From NCBI GenBank assembly GCA_000827265.1, contig KN834768.1:356765-420764 (forward strand): 64,000 nt of DNA, in the 5' to 3' direction. Numbering within the stretch: the first letter of the stretch is position 1; the number at the start of each line of letters is the position of its first letter. Below are positions 23,827 through 35,782 of the stretch, in pieces. The position numbers and the translations under genes are program-made. The notes beneath the pieces were generated by a model. That model did not search any database. It saw only the letters and a list, made by a program, of their open reading frames with translations, and had not been told where the DNA came from. This DNA is from Collybiopsis luxurians FD-317 M1 (Eukaryota > Basidiomycota > Agaricomycetes > Agaricales > Omphalotaceae).

Positions 23827-24190
23827 GGAAATGTATAGGTGTAGTAGGATGGCACAGTGTGGCACGGCACATATTGGTGTCCTGAGGGATGTTCTTGTGA
23901 CCGCATATACAGGGGCTGCATATAGGTAGTTATCTTCATGTTATCTTGCCTCCATTTCTGTTTCTGTGTGGGTATCTTTTTGTACTGGTTTCACCTTCCT
24001 CATAGTTATCCCATAGCTTCTTCATTGACCCAAGTTCCCTTATTTATTCCTCGAGTTCATTCTACACCCCTCAGAACCTTTCTATTGTTCTGAGGGTACA
24101 TTTCTCTTTTATCTCATCTTCATTTCCTTACTTACATTTACCTATAGCCTTGTGTACTTAACTAGGACATTAGCTATTTCACAGATTTGC
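23827..24190. repeat. Copia-type LTR-like repeat upstream of gag
   Basis: Starts TGTTGGAAATG and ends near TTTCACA, just before a Copia-type gag frame, as expected of a 5' LTR. It contains a stem CCCTCAGAAC (24068-24077) with GTTCTGAGGG (24087-24096). The stem and the following CCTATAGCC...GTGTACTTAA block are shared with repeats near 27.0 and 28.9 kb. I cannot confirm the exact ends or a primer-binding site. Confidence 0.55.
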
Positions 24191-24247
24191 AGTCAGAACA
24201 GTGATAATTTTGTACTTCCTTAATTGACACAATGGTCAACCTCAAAT

Positions 24248-25246
24248 ATGACTACTTCCTCCATGAATTCCCTACCCAATCTCATTGTCTTCCCAGAAGA
24301 TTGCCAACTTGTTGAGTTAAGCAATTGGGCCACCTTTTGTGATCATCTTAAAAGTGTTGCAGGAGCAACTGGGCTTATTGGATATCTTGGTGGTACCATC
24401 TCTTCCCCTACACCACCTTCTGCAGGCATCCCAACTGCCGTTCCTCTGCCTACTCCTGCAAATTTGCATTCTCCATCCATTGAGGAATGGGAACTGCGTG
24501 ACACACAGATTGCTGGAATCATTTATCAGAATGTCAAGGACCCTTGATCTCTAGGCATTTCTCAGAAATTGTCCACTCAGGCTATGTGGACAACTCTTAC
24601 CACTGAGTTTGATATGACTTCAGCTGCAGCCCAGACCCTGGCCAAGGAACATATTCAACAGTTCAAGCACTCTCCTGGTACATCCTTTGAAGTGTACTTC
24701 CAGCAACTTGAAGCTTTATGCAAAGCTGCGAGTGATGTCAGATGTACTATAACTTCCAAAAATCTTCATTCTTGATTCCTCACTTCGCTTACTCTGGAAT
24801 ACCTGTGGATTCTCCAAACGCATGGAACTAGAACCTATCTGGAACTGAAGCACATGCTCATCGAGTACAATATGATGGTTGAATCAGCAACAACTCTGTC
24901 AGTGATTGATTCATCTTTGAACACACTCATAGCTGGGTCTAGGAGCTCTTCAGGTATTGTCTGCGACAATTGTAAGTGTGCCAGTCATGTTAAGAAGAAT
25001 TGTTGGGCAAGAGGGGGTGGAAGTGAGGGAAAGGGACCAAAATGGTATACAGCCCTGAAAGGGATGGAACCTACCAAGGCTGCTAGTCCAGCTCCTGTTG
25101 TCGCTTCCTCTTCAATTGACTCTACTCCATCCAGCACTACCACTGCAGCCACTATCTACGACCTTGGCAATTTCAAACCTGGAGGTACAAGGCACTTTCT
25201 GCATTGCTCTGCCGAACCTAATGTCTGTTCCATTAGATTGGAATAA
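24248..25246 (+). pseudogene. gag: Copia-type gag, decayed
   Basis: A single reading frame runs from about 24248 to the TAA at 25244, with two in-frame TGA codons (24545-24547 and 24773-24775). It encodes the UBN2/gag-like N-terminal region of Ty1/Copia elements: NWATFCDHLKSVAGATGLIG and YLGGTI, then WELRDTQIAGIIYQNVKDP, AMWTTLTTEFD and FKHSPGTSFEVYFQQLEAL. A CX2CX4HX4C zinc knuckle (CDNCKCASHVKKNC) near 24960-25000 is followed by WARGGG. Protease, integrase and reverse transcriptase do not follow. At 25260 an unrelated repeat begins, so the element is truncated. Both stops are explicable as CGA to TGA. Confidence 0.85.
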
Positions 25247-25261
25247 GAAACTACTGCTCTT

Positions 25262-25710
25262 CTAACGGTAGGTGGAATTATGCGTCAACGTGGTGCGTCA
25301 CACGTTTTCGGGTGCGTATGTGCGTATGCGTATGCGTCTATGCGTCAAGTCACCCATATTAAAGCCCATTAAATATTTTTTTTTCAAGCATTTTATCTCA
25401 TTTGTCGTGCGTAATGAATTACAATCGAGCATTTCACATTACGTTGCTATATATCTGGTTCATAATGTATTGAAATTGCGAGTGCAAAACCTTGATTTAA
25501 GTCATTTTGATATTTACGTGTGACGCATTTTTTGGTGTCACTTGAATGCATTTGACGCGTCTTCCCGCAAATGCATCCCAGTGCGTATAGATGCGTATAC
25601 GCGTCAAAATTTGATCACAGATCAAATGCGTCAATTTTTCTGTGGGTGCGTCAAATGCGTTCGGTGCGTCCAGTGCGTAACCGGTGTGTCAAACATGCGT
25701 ACGACTTATA
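25262..25710. repeat. TGCGT-rich repeat, CpG-rich copy
   Basis: Begins GGTAGGTGGAATTATGCGTC and contains dozens of TGCGTA/TGCGTC words clustered at both ends around an AT-rich core. Related copies with CG replaced by TG or CA start at 28076 and 40106. Clustered subterminal repeats are typical of DNA transposons, but I see no clear terminal inverted repeat, so class is undecided. Confidence 0.7.
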
Positions 25711-26141
25711 AATACAGCACCCTTCGATTTTTAGGTGCCGGGTTGAAAGTGGTGCTTTAGGATCAGGATCCGAGCCCTAACGAAATTGAATACTTAGAGA
25801 GGGACATATATGGATCCTAATAAGGCACTGGAATGTCCAATGTATAATGGAGACAGACTTTCTTCACAAATGAAATGCCTAATTTACATCTCAACCAGTA
25901 TTGTACCGAGGCAAAAACTTATCAAAGCCTATCAATTCAGCAATCCCATTCTAGAAACTTGTATGCTACACCATGTCAATTGATCCTCCTTCTGTCCACT
26001 CCATTGCAAATTCATACCTCGACCCTCTTAAGTATCTGACCTGATTGAATCAGCGGCAATACTTTCTGATACATCGGAGGTGTAGATGCGTAATGACACA
26101 TAGTCGTCTCGAGTCAGTGGGGGTATGTTCCGAGTGTCAGG
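25711..26141. other. No gene seen
   Basis: Unremarkable spacer between the TGCGT-rich repeat and the foldback element. Confidence 0.5.
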
Positions 26142-26823
26142 CCGTCCAAACAGGGACTGCGGGTACTAAATATCAAGCCCGCCCGTACAATTTTCATGTC
26201 CCGCGGGTGGACCTATTCGTCTTTTCATTCATTTCACTGTAAACAATTAATAAATTGAACAGCATTATTAGGACATAAAATGTATAGATGACAACTGTAT
26301 ACAATCTTTGTATATGAATGGCTGTGGTAGATATAGATAGTATTTTATCGGGTAGCAGCTGAATGCTGTAGTAACCATTTGCATCATTGTAATAATAATG
26401 CAATTAATTTCAATGGCAAAGGCTTGCAGTGAACAGTCTTGTAGATGGCAGCAATTATTTTCATTAGCAAGTATATCAGTGGATGATCCATTGCAAAAGA
26501 GAAGTTCATTTTTTGTAGCATTCACTTGCAGTGAATGCCAAGCCTTTGCCATTGAAATTAATTGCATTATTATTACAACAATGTAAATGGTTACTACAGC
26601 ATTCAATTGCTACCCGATAAAATACTACTTATATCTACCAGAGCCATTCATATACAAAGATTGTATACAGTTGTCATCTATACATTTTATGTCCTAATAA
26701 TGCCATTCAATTTATTAATTGTTTACAGTGAAATGAATGAAAAGATGAGTGGGCCCACCTTCGGGACATGAAAATTGTACGGGCGGGCTTGATATTTAGT
26801 ACCCGCAGTCCCTGTTTGGACGG
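26142..26823. mobile_element. Foldback (long inverted repeat) element
   Basis: The arm at 26142-26426 (starts CCGTCCAAACAGGGACTGCG) is the near-perfect reverse complement of the arm at 26539-26823, with a 112-base loop between. The two arms would form a hairpin of about 285 bp. Its open frames on opposite strands are mirror images produced by the palindrome and are not genes. I see no certain target duplication (AGG occurs on both sides but is too short to rely on). Confidence 0.85.
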
Positions 26824-27180
26824 GAGGCCGCTTAGCACATATCTGAAGTCAGGTGAGCATATGGGTGTCCTGTGAGCTCGGTATAGCTCTACACAGAAGT
26901 ATAATGGTTGTACGTATTCTGGTATACTTCTGTGCGGGTAACTCTGCATAGTTGTTTCACACTTATCTTTTTCCCTTCTTCTTCCTAAACCTTTTTCCTT
27001 GGCCTGATTACTTATAGAGTACAATTTCGATGGGACCCTCAGAACCTTTCATATGTTCTGAGGGTATGTGTCCTTACTTTCTAGCTTATCAAACTCATGC
27101 TTACCTGCCTATAGTCCAGTGTACTTAAATAGGATTATAGCTTAACACTTTCTAACTTAGACTTGATGTCTAGAGTCTCA
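26824..27180. repeat. LTR-like repeat, second copy
   Basis: Shares the stem CCCTCAGAAC (27036-27045) / GTTCTGAGGG (27055-27064) and the CCTATAG...GTGTACTTAAATAGGA block with 23827-24190 and 28860-29030. No internal coding region is attached, so it may be a solo LTR. Its left boundary is uncertain. Confidence 0.5.
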
Positions 27181-28075
27181 AGCTCAGTGATAAATGTGCA
27201 AGGGTAGGCGGAAATGCTGTGATGTGAGTTTGTGCAGATCCTTTCATTTGAAATTTGAAATTTATACTTGCATCTCATATTTGCCTTCTGTGTTTACCCT
27301 TATTTCACCATCCAATAACTCCTACAATTGGCACTCCCCTCGAATGGTCAAAAGCTAGTCTAAATACACTTAGGCGAGATACAACTACATGACTGTGTTT
27401 TGTCATCTAAACATCTCCATTGCTTTGACTTTTCCTATATGCTGATTATTAACCACCCCAATTTTTTTCACAGTCAAGTTAGAATCTGCATTATACTGTT
27501 CCCTAACATGTCGACAAGTGACAAGCCAGTTCAGTGGATGGTTCTTGTGCAGTTTGATCATTAATGTAATGCAATGATTCATACAATACCTTCTTGGCTT
27601 GTCAATTCAAACTTCAAAGAATGGTAGATATGTCCTAGAATCAGTAAGAGTGGGTAATACAGTAACAGGTTCAGGCACTTTTACTCGTACACTGGAATTA
27701 TTCTCTGCAGTAAGATTGTCCTACCAGGAGGATCAGATTACTTGCTTGATGTGGACTACAAACTGGAGTTGCAATAGTGCCAGTGAATCATGATTGCCAT
27801 AATGACCATGATCCTGTGACAGCTAATCAAAATGAATTGAGACAAGTTTGAAGGTTCAACTCACCTCACCTTGCACTTCATGGTTGGCAATTGATTGGTT
27901 GATTGATTAATGTGGGAGCAAGGAGGACTGCATATTAGACTGCGGTGCTTGAATTTGGTGTGGACAAAAATAGTTTTTCTTTTTTTATTTATTTGTCACT
28001 CATTTCCTTAGTGGGACTGAGGCATTGGCATTTTTCTTTGATTGGCTCTAGGCTCTTCTTCATTTGTGCGTCATC
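27181..28075. other. No gene seen
   Basis: AT-rich sequence with only short open frames and no recognisable family. Confidence 0.5.
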
Positions 28076-28160
28076 AGTAGGTGGAACTATGTGTCTTGCC
28101 TGTGTGTCACACATCTTGCAATGTGTATGTGCATATGTGATATGCACCAGACATTACAAG
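28076..28160. repeat. TGCGT-type repeat, decayed partial copy
   Basis: The start AGTAGGTGGAACTATGTGTC and the following GTGTGTCACACATCTTGCAA correspond position by position to the 25262 repeat, with CG changed to TG or CA. Only the left end is recognisable. Confidence 0.6.
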
Positions 28161-28859
28161 GTGCTCTAATGACAAGCCCGACATAAGATTCACTTAAGGG
28201 AAGACTGGAATATGACTGCAAGCAAGGCAAGCTCATTTTTCGGGTACTTGCATTTAGACATTACCTCAGATTTCAACAGGGGATTATAGGAAAGCTTTGA
28301 TTCATCTAGTTACAGGCAATCATCAATTAGCGGTGGAGTGTCTATGATGGAATGAGCATAATTGTCCGAGGGTAGGTCAAAACAAAAGAATTTGCTGTTT
28401 TTGTAAAGAGGCTGATGAGGACCCTCCGCATGCTTTTTTGAGTGCAAGGAGAAGACATGATGAACTTATGGAAGGCATTTATAACTAGTGATGTGACGGC
28501 TCTCGCCCTAAGCTGACATTGTCTACATAACTCAATGTCCATATGCGATATTGTAGATTGCTGTAATACATTTTTTAAATTTTGTATCATTACATAGCTG
28601 CAGACCATCCATATGCATACAGAAAGATTAATAGTAGCAAGAGTCCACAGATTCCATTTATATTGTAGTAAGAAATTAATAGATCTGTGTTAGATCTGTC
28701 GCATAGGATGCATATCAGTCAGATGGGCTCATGGAGTCCTGTGGCACCTCAGCGGTCAGTTAAAGGGTTATGGCTGTAGGTGGTTTATTTGATTCCATGC
28801 AGGTCTCTATGCGTAGTCATTTCACAGTTTACATATTTACCCCTTCTCATAATCTTTCT
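28161..28859. other. No gene seen
   Basis: AT-rich spacer without supported coding potential. Confidence 0.5.
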
Positions 28860-29030
28860 TCCTTCTGGTCTATTATATAACCTTCGAAGGCTTTCTCTGT
28901 CCCTCAGAACTTCTTATTCATTCTGAGGGTACATGTCTCTAGTTTACATTTTCTCTAGTCTATACTTATCAATTCCCTATTTCTACAGTTTCGTGTACTT
29001 ACATAGGAAATAGATTACAATCTGTGCATG
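28860..29030. repeat. LTR-like repeat, third copy
   Basis: Contains CCCTCAGAAC (28901-28910), then TTCTGAGGGTACATGTCTCT and a TTCGTGTACTTACATAGGAA block, as in the two other LTR-like repeats. Partial and solo. Confidence 0.45.
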
Positions 29031-29035
29031 CTCAT

Positions 29036-29182
29036 GAGGCCGGGGCCTGGGTCTGAGTCAGGCCCAGCTGGGCCGTGACCCTCTAATGGGGCCTGGCTCA
29101 AGATTTGGATAAGCCCTGGCCGGGGCTATCTGAGCTGTAGCTGGGGCTTTTGAGCTGGGCCCCAGCCATCACATCCCTATTC
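29036..29182. repeat. GGGCC-rich transposon end, possibly hAT
   Basis: A compact GC-rich island in AT-rich DNA with repeated GGCCTGG/GGGCC words, ending GCCCCAGCCATCACATCCCT. Such ends resemble hAT-type terminal regions. Only one end is seen and no target duplication could be assigned. Confidence 0.3.
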
Positions 29183-30699
29183 ATAACAAAAGTAATAAAC
29201 TAGTTTCCCCAATACATCAAACACTGCAGTGATCTACAGTGATTCTTGGGAATTATTTGGAGCATTGCTAGTAGACCAGCGAATGGTGGACTTAGTGGAA
29301 AAATTGTGCTTTGGGATTCTGGAAAATATTTATGCATTGGAGCCTCTTTACATACTATGAATTATTCAGGTAATGCCTGCATTGTTGAAGTAATAATTCT
29401 ACGGTCCGCCGTAATACTTGCCAGTGTTATGGCCACTTATAAACTTCCCTTGGTTTTCGACCAATAAATTTATTCACTCCTGTACTATGTTTCAGTACAC
29501 CTTTCTAGTACACTTTATTCAATTTTTGTATTAGGTTTTGTGTGACACCTATATTTGGCTCCAACTTACTGTACTACATATATACAACACATTCAACACA
29601 TTATTTATTGGTTACTCAAGAAGTATTCATATTACATAATCAAATTATTACATCAGGCTAAAATTTTAAGTATGTTTACAGCGAGAATCGAACTATAGAC
29701 TACAGTACATAGGAATACAAATATTGTTACACAATGGCAATAGTTTCCACCACACCATCTAGGCTTAGAAATGTAAGAGCATCCTGTTGATAAGGCAGTT
29801 AATCACCAGCACCTGGTAGTGACTTCTGTTATAATGGTTTATGGTGGACATGAGGCTCAAGATAAATGATACTAGAGGGGAGTGGGATGCATGAGAAATG
29901 TAATGATATAATAAAAATATGAAGATGCACTGACATTGCTGTGTGTAGTAAGCTGTGCTCACTTGTAATTGTCTTCCCAATGATTGCATTGAGGCACAGT
30001 GAGTGCTCAAGAAAGAACATTGCAGAGCCTTGTGTGTGTGCAGGTCCAGTGGCACTCCCTAATGACCATAAGACCAGAAGCAGAAGTCAGGGTAGCGGAT
30101 CTAAATAAAACAGCAAATGTGGTACACACTAGCAGCACCACATTGAGGACATATACCCATAACTATTCCACATCCTGAGCATCTTGTAAAGCTGAGTATA
30201 CCATCTGATTTTGCCAGAAATCCCATTGCTGTCATTGTTCTGGACAGTGGTTTAATACAGATATGTCCCAGGAAGGACTGTTCACAGAGAGGGTGTTATG
30301 GAGGAATGGCTTTTTTGAAGGTAGTGAGTTTGGGATGTTCATTGATTGCAGACTCTTCTTTGCCAGTCTCCATCAGCTTGTCCACTTCAACTGTCCAAGG
30401 ACACAGGTGTTGGGTGTGGACCTTGTCCCAGGGATGATCAGGATGTATGTGTCCCTGTCACAAAGCAGTATACAGTGGAGTGACTTTCAAGAGTGCAGTA
30501 ATCAGTTAAGCAGAAGCTGGTCCCAATCAACAGAAGTAATTATACAGTCTAGCTAGTAGAGGCAGAATACTCACCTGGTCCCAATCAACAGAGAGGTCAA
30601 GATGGGGATCCAGGTTACAGGCAGTAGGTATTTATACTGTAATGAACTGTAAGAGGGACTAATGCTACTGGAGGATAAGATGAGAAAATAATGCTACTG
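29183..30699. other. No gene seen
   Basis: AT-rich sequence with short open frames only. Nothing supports a gene. Confidence 0.5.
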
Positions 30700-32081
30700 G
30701 AAGACAACTATTGATGGAATGCCATTTTGGGTAAGTTGGACAAAAGTTGATGCTTCACACTTTCACAGTTTATATATTTACTACATTTGACTCAGAGCAC
30801 ACACTGAAATTGTTGAGGGGACTGTAATGTTTAACAAATAAAAGGTTGGTACATTGTGGTTCTGTATTCTAGCTAAGTAAAGAGTTGGGAATCAATATAG
30901 AGCATTCCAAGATTGTGGACAAGTAAATCACTATGTATTTTTGTTCTATCCATGCTATCCATGCCCCCCAATGCAGCTTCCAAAGAGCTAGAGGTGACTC
31001 TCAAATAGCAGCATAGTCATTGCCATTGAAAAAAAGTAAAACATGGCAGGTGGCAGAGTAACAAATTTATTCTTGACTTTTTATGTGTAGCATTTCCGGG
31101 AAATTGAGGGATTGGAAAAGTGATAAGAACAATGCTTCATTTCATTGTGGACTTACAACATGTGTTCCTTTCTTAAGTGAAATGTTCACAATACCCTCAT
31201 TTCTTCTTGCTACAGCAGCCTGAAAGGCATTGCTATAAAATCCCCCCTGAGCATTGACATCTGCTCCTTGCTCAAGTGAAACATTCACAGTACCCTCATT
31301 GCTTCCTGCTACAGCAGCTAAAGGGCATTGCCATATGTGCCACCTAAGCATCAACATCTGCTCCTTTCTCAAGTAAAACATTTATAATACCCTTATTTCT
31401 TCCTGCTACAACAGCCTGAAGGGCAGTGCCATATTTGCTGCTCTGAGCATTGACATCTGCTCCTTTCTTAAGTAAAACATTCACAATACCCTCATTTTCT
31501 GCAAGTACAGTAGCTAGATAGGCATGGCCATAAAAGTGACCCTGAGCATTGACATCTGCTCCTTTCTGAAGTAAAGCATTCACAATACCCTCATTTTCTG
31601 CAGCTACAGCAGCTAGAAGGGCATTGCCATAAAAGCCACCCTGAGCATTGACATCTGCTCCTTTCTCAAGTAAAACATTCACAATACCCTTATTTTCTGT
31701 AGCTACAGCAGCCTGAAGGGCATTGCCATATGCACCATTCTGAGCATTGACATCTGCTCCTTTCTCAAGTAAAACATTCACAATACTCTTATTTTCTGTA
31801 GCTACAGCAGCCTGAAGGGCATTGCCATATGCACCATTCTGAGCATTGGCATCTGCTCCTTTCTCAAGTAAAGCATTCACAATACCTTCATTTTCTGCAG
31901 CTACAGCAGCCTGAAGGGCATTGCCATATGTGCCACCCTGAGCATTGACATCTGCTCCTTTCTCAAGTAAGACATTCACAATACCTTCATTTTTTGCAGC
32001 TACAGCAGCCTGAAGGGCATTGCCATAAAAGCCACCCTGAGCATTGACATCTGCTCCTTTCTCAAGTAAATCTGTTAGCAC
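30700..32081 (-). repeat. Inverted partial copy of the NACHT-ankyrin segment (copy C)
   Basis: The reverse complement of this block matches the last ankyrin units plus about 530 bases downstream of copy A (to about 7825). It extends further into the 3' flank than copy B does. The break at 32075-32081 lies in the middle of an ankyrin unit. Confidence 0.88.
31142..32081 (-). pseudogene. Orphan ankyrin array (copy C)
   Basis: The minus-strand frame from 32081 gives about seven clean ankyrin units (GIVNVLLEKGADVNAQGG type). It meets a stop and one-base shift at about 31345 and resumes in another frame to 31142. The last unit ends GTHVVSPQ and a stop, so here the final repeat is in frame with its natural stop, unlike copies A and B. 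No NACHT domain, start or upstream exon precedes it. Sequence upstream is the NACHT-WD40 gene in the opposite direction. Confidence 0.8.
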
Positions 32082-32121
32082 CAGAACTAGAAATTGCTAG
32101 TCCAGACACAGTAAATTCAGG

Positions 32122-35100
32122 GTCCAGTTCTGCTCCTTGTTGGTCTTTGCCTGCATATATACAAGATTCCCAAGAATTTTTGTATATTTATGACATCAAG
32201 ACTGGAGCATGACATCTTAAAATATGTTAAAAAGCATTCCAACTTTCTTATTACTGAAGATATGAATGAGCCAAAGGAAACTGGGGAAGATATCTCTAAG
32301 TATGTGCTTGACTACATTATCACAAAAGGGAAGGTAAATCAAATCAATGAAACCCAATGCAAGTGCATAGCGGAAAAAGCTGGAAACTATTTCCAATGGG
32401 CTGCAACAGTATGCAAAGAGCTGTGTAAGGATAGAGGAGGGGTTGATCCCAGCAGATTATTTGACCAACTCATGGAAGCTGCTCCCAAACCTGATCAGAT
32501 ATATCCACTGGATAAGATGTACAAATTCATTCTGGAGAAAAGCTTTAACTGCAGACATCAAGATGCCATGGAAGCTTACAGGAAAGCAATATCACAAATT
32601 CTGAGTTTGCGTGAGCCTCTTTCAAAGCAGTCACTACAAAGGCCGCAATCTGCATATTATCGGGAAAGAAAGGACAATGATGAAACTGAAAAAGAACTAA
32701 AAGTAGATACTGTGCTCGACTTTCTGGGTCCTCTTTTTTCTGGTGTGCATGAATCTGATAGACCAGTTTGGCCTATCCATACATCAATCCGGGATTTTCT
32801 CTTGGACAAAGACAGGAGTAAAGAATATGCTATAGATGAAAAACAGGGACACATAATTATGACACTGGGAACCATTAGGTTGATGACTGAGGGACTACAT
32901 TTCAATATATGTAAATTGGAGAGTTCATATGTGTTTAATTTGGAAGCAGAAGACCTTCTTAAAAAAAGGATACAAAGTTATATTCCATTGGAGCTCATAT
33001 ACTCCTGTTGCCACTGGGATTATCATCTTTCAGTAATTGAACTTTCTCAAAGCATAGTACCTCTGTTGAAGAAATTTATCTGCTCTGAATTGTCACTTTA
33101 TTGGATGGAGGCACTTAGCATTCTACATAAAGTTGGTGTAATTCCAAGAAGTATGTCTAATTTGATACAATGGATGCAGCCTATGGAGAAGGTATGTACA
33201 ATTGGAGAAATTAGTTTGGTGACTGAGAGGCTTTCCGATAGATTTTAGAATCTGATTATGAAGTCTTGAAAGCAGTTGCAGAAGAAATTAAATTGTTTTG
33301 TCTTGTCTTTGGGAAAATATTAACAGAGTTAACACCTCATATATATCTTTCAGCATTGCCATTTATTCCAAAGAATTCTAAGCTTCAAAAGATATATCTA
33401 TCCCGATTCATAAACATCTTAGAGGTGTGTCATGGTCATAGGATGAATTGGCCACAATTGCAAGCCATACTTCAAAGACATGTGAGGAGTGTTTCATCAG
33501 TTGCCTTTTCCTCAGATGGAAAGACAATTGTATCTGGGTCATATGATATGTCAGTGCAAATGTGGGATGCAGAGACAGGGGAGCCCCAAGGGCAGCCATT
33601 ACAAGGGCACAAAGGCTGTGTTTTCTCTGTTGCTTTTTCCCAAGATGGAAAGAAAATTATATCTGGATCTTCTGATAAGTTTGTGCGAATCTGGGATGTA
33701 GAGACAGGGGAAGCCCAGGGACAGCCATTGCAAGGGCACAATGGCTCTGTTTTATCTGTTGCCTTTTCCTCAGATGGAAAGAAAATTGTATCTGGGTCAC
33801 ATGATAGGTCAGTGCGAATTTGGGATGCAGAGACAGGGGAACCCCAAGGACAGCCATTGCAAGGGCACAATGGCTCTGTTTTCTCTGTTGCCTTTTCCCC
33901 AGATGGAAAGAGAATTGTATCTGGATCTTCTGATAAGTTAGTGAAAATTTGGGATGCAAAGACTGGGAAACCACAAGGACAGCCATTGCAAGGGCACACA
34001 GGCTCAGTCAGATCTGTTGCCTTTTCTCCAAATGGAAGAAGAATTGTATCTGCATCATTTGATAACTTAGTGCAAATCTGGGATGCAGAGACAGGGGACC
34101 TCCAAGGACAGCCATTGCAAGGGCACACAGCCTGTGTTTTTTCCATTGCATTTTCCAGAGATGGGAAAAGAATTGTATCTGGGTCAGAGGATAATTCAGT
34201 GCAAATTTGGGATGCAGAGACAGGAGAACTCCAAGGACAGCCATTACAAGGGCACACAGACTCTGTCAAATCTGTTGCTTTTTCTCCAGATGGAAAGAGA
34301 ATTGTATCTGGGTCAGATGATAACTCAGTGCACATCTGGGATGCAGAGTCACAGGACCCCCAAGGACAGCCATTGCAAGGCCAAACAGGCTTGGTCAATT
34401 CAAGAGAATTCCAGAGACAACCATTACAAGGGCATACAAACTCAGTCAGATCTGTTGCTTTTTCCCCAGATGGAAAGAGAATTGTATCTGGGTCAGATGA
34501 CAGGTCAGTGCAAATCTGGGATGCAAAGACAGGGAAACCTCAGGGACAGCCATTGCAAGGGCACAATGGTTCTGTTTTATCTGTTGCCTTTTCCCTAGAT
34601 GGAAAGAAAGTTTTATCTGTGTCAAATGATAAGTCAGTCAAAATCTGGGATGCAGAGACAGAGGAATTGCAAGGACAGCCAATGCGGGGATACCTAAGCC
34701 CTGCTTCCTCTATTGCCCTTTCTTTAGATGGAAGGAGAAATCTATTCCAGTCTCCTGCCAAGACAGGGGAATCTCAAGGACAGGGGCACTCACACTGGGT
34801 CAATTTTGTTGCCTTTTCTGCAGATGGAAAGAGAATTGTATTTGGGACAGATGATAACTCGGTGCAAATCTGGAATGCAGAGACAGGGAGACCTCAAGGA
34901 AAGCCATTGCAAGGCCACACAAATGCAGCCACTTCTGTTGCCTTTTCCCAAGATGGAAAGAGAATTGTATCTGGGTCAGATGATGGGTCAGTGCAAATTT
35001 GGGATGTAGAGACAGGGGAACCTAAAGGACAGTCATTGCAAATGCACAAGAGTTCAGTTAAAGCTGTGGCTTTTTCCCCAGATGGAAAAAAAATTGTATC

Positions 35101-35782
35101 TGGGTCTTTTGGTAAGTTAGTGAAAATCTGGGATGCAGAAACAGGCAAACAACAGTCATTAGAAGGGCACACAAGCTCAGTGAAATCTGTTGCCTTTTCC
35201 CAAGATGGAAAGAGAATTGTATCTGGGTCAGATGATAAATCAGTACAAATCTGGGATGCAGAGACAGGGAAACCCCAAGTAAAGCTGCAAGGACACACAA
35301 GCATGATCAATTCTGTTGCCTTTTCCTCAGATGGAAAGAGAATTGTATCTGGATCAGATGATAATTCAGTTCGAATCTGGGATGCGGAGACAAGGGAACC
35401 CCAAGGACAGCCAATGCAAGACCAGACAATCTCAGTTAATACTGTTACTTTTTCCCCAGATGGAAAGGGAGTTACATCTAAGTCAGCTGGCTATACAAGT
35501 CTGATCACTCCAATGCCCAATTTACTACTGAGTTCCTGTCTATCATTCTGTCCTTGGCATCTAGGCCATCATTACACTCATTCTACATTGCTCAATCTTA
35601 ATTTGAGAGTGGATGGCTGGCTTCTTGATCAAAATTTGTCTCCTTTTTTATGGATTCCCCCTGAATATCGATCATGTCTTATGCTCCCACACTTGCAACT
35701 CCTCATTTCACACACTCATGCTGCTTCACTAAATCTAACACATTTTGTATGTGGCAATGATTGGGCCAAATGTTACAGGTAA
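32122..35782 (+). CDS. NACHT-WD40 NLR-like protein, 5'-truncated
   Basis: Exon 1 (open from about 32122, first ATG 32190) ends at 33191. A 50-bp intron (33192-33241, GTATGT...CGATAG) joins it in frame to exon 2, 33242-35782. The protein starts inside the NACHT domain (KNFCIFMTSRLEHDI). It continues with LFDQLMEAAPK, HTSIRDFLLDKDRS and a helical region ending YLSALPFIPKNS. It then has about 14 full and 3 partial WD40 repeats of about 43 residues (core SVAFSPDGKRIVSGSDD, VQIWDAETG, PQGQPLQGH), and a C-terminus with FLWIPPEYRS as in other Agaricomycete NACHT-WD40 proteins. Walker A and B are absent, so NTP binding is lost. The missing 5' part coincides with the junction to the inverted ankyrin copy. 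The open frame is otherwise intact. Confidence 0.85.

Noticed and set aside
26194..26771. Two matching 69-codon open frames on opposite strands
   Set aside because: They are mirror images created by the foldback arms and do not represent two genes.
29246..29467. Open frame containing GLSGKIVLWDSG, reminiscent of a WD40 unit
   Set aside because: A single short match in 73 codons without further repeats is not enough.
33472..34398. Long minus-strand open frame (308 codons) opposite the WD40 repeats
   Set aside because: It is the antisense shadow of the tandem WD40 units (repeating CNGCPWGSPVSASQI). The plus strand has the real domain.
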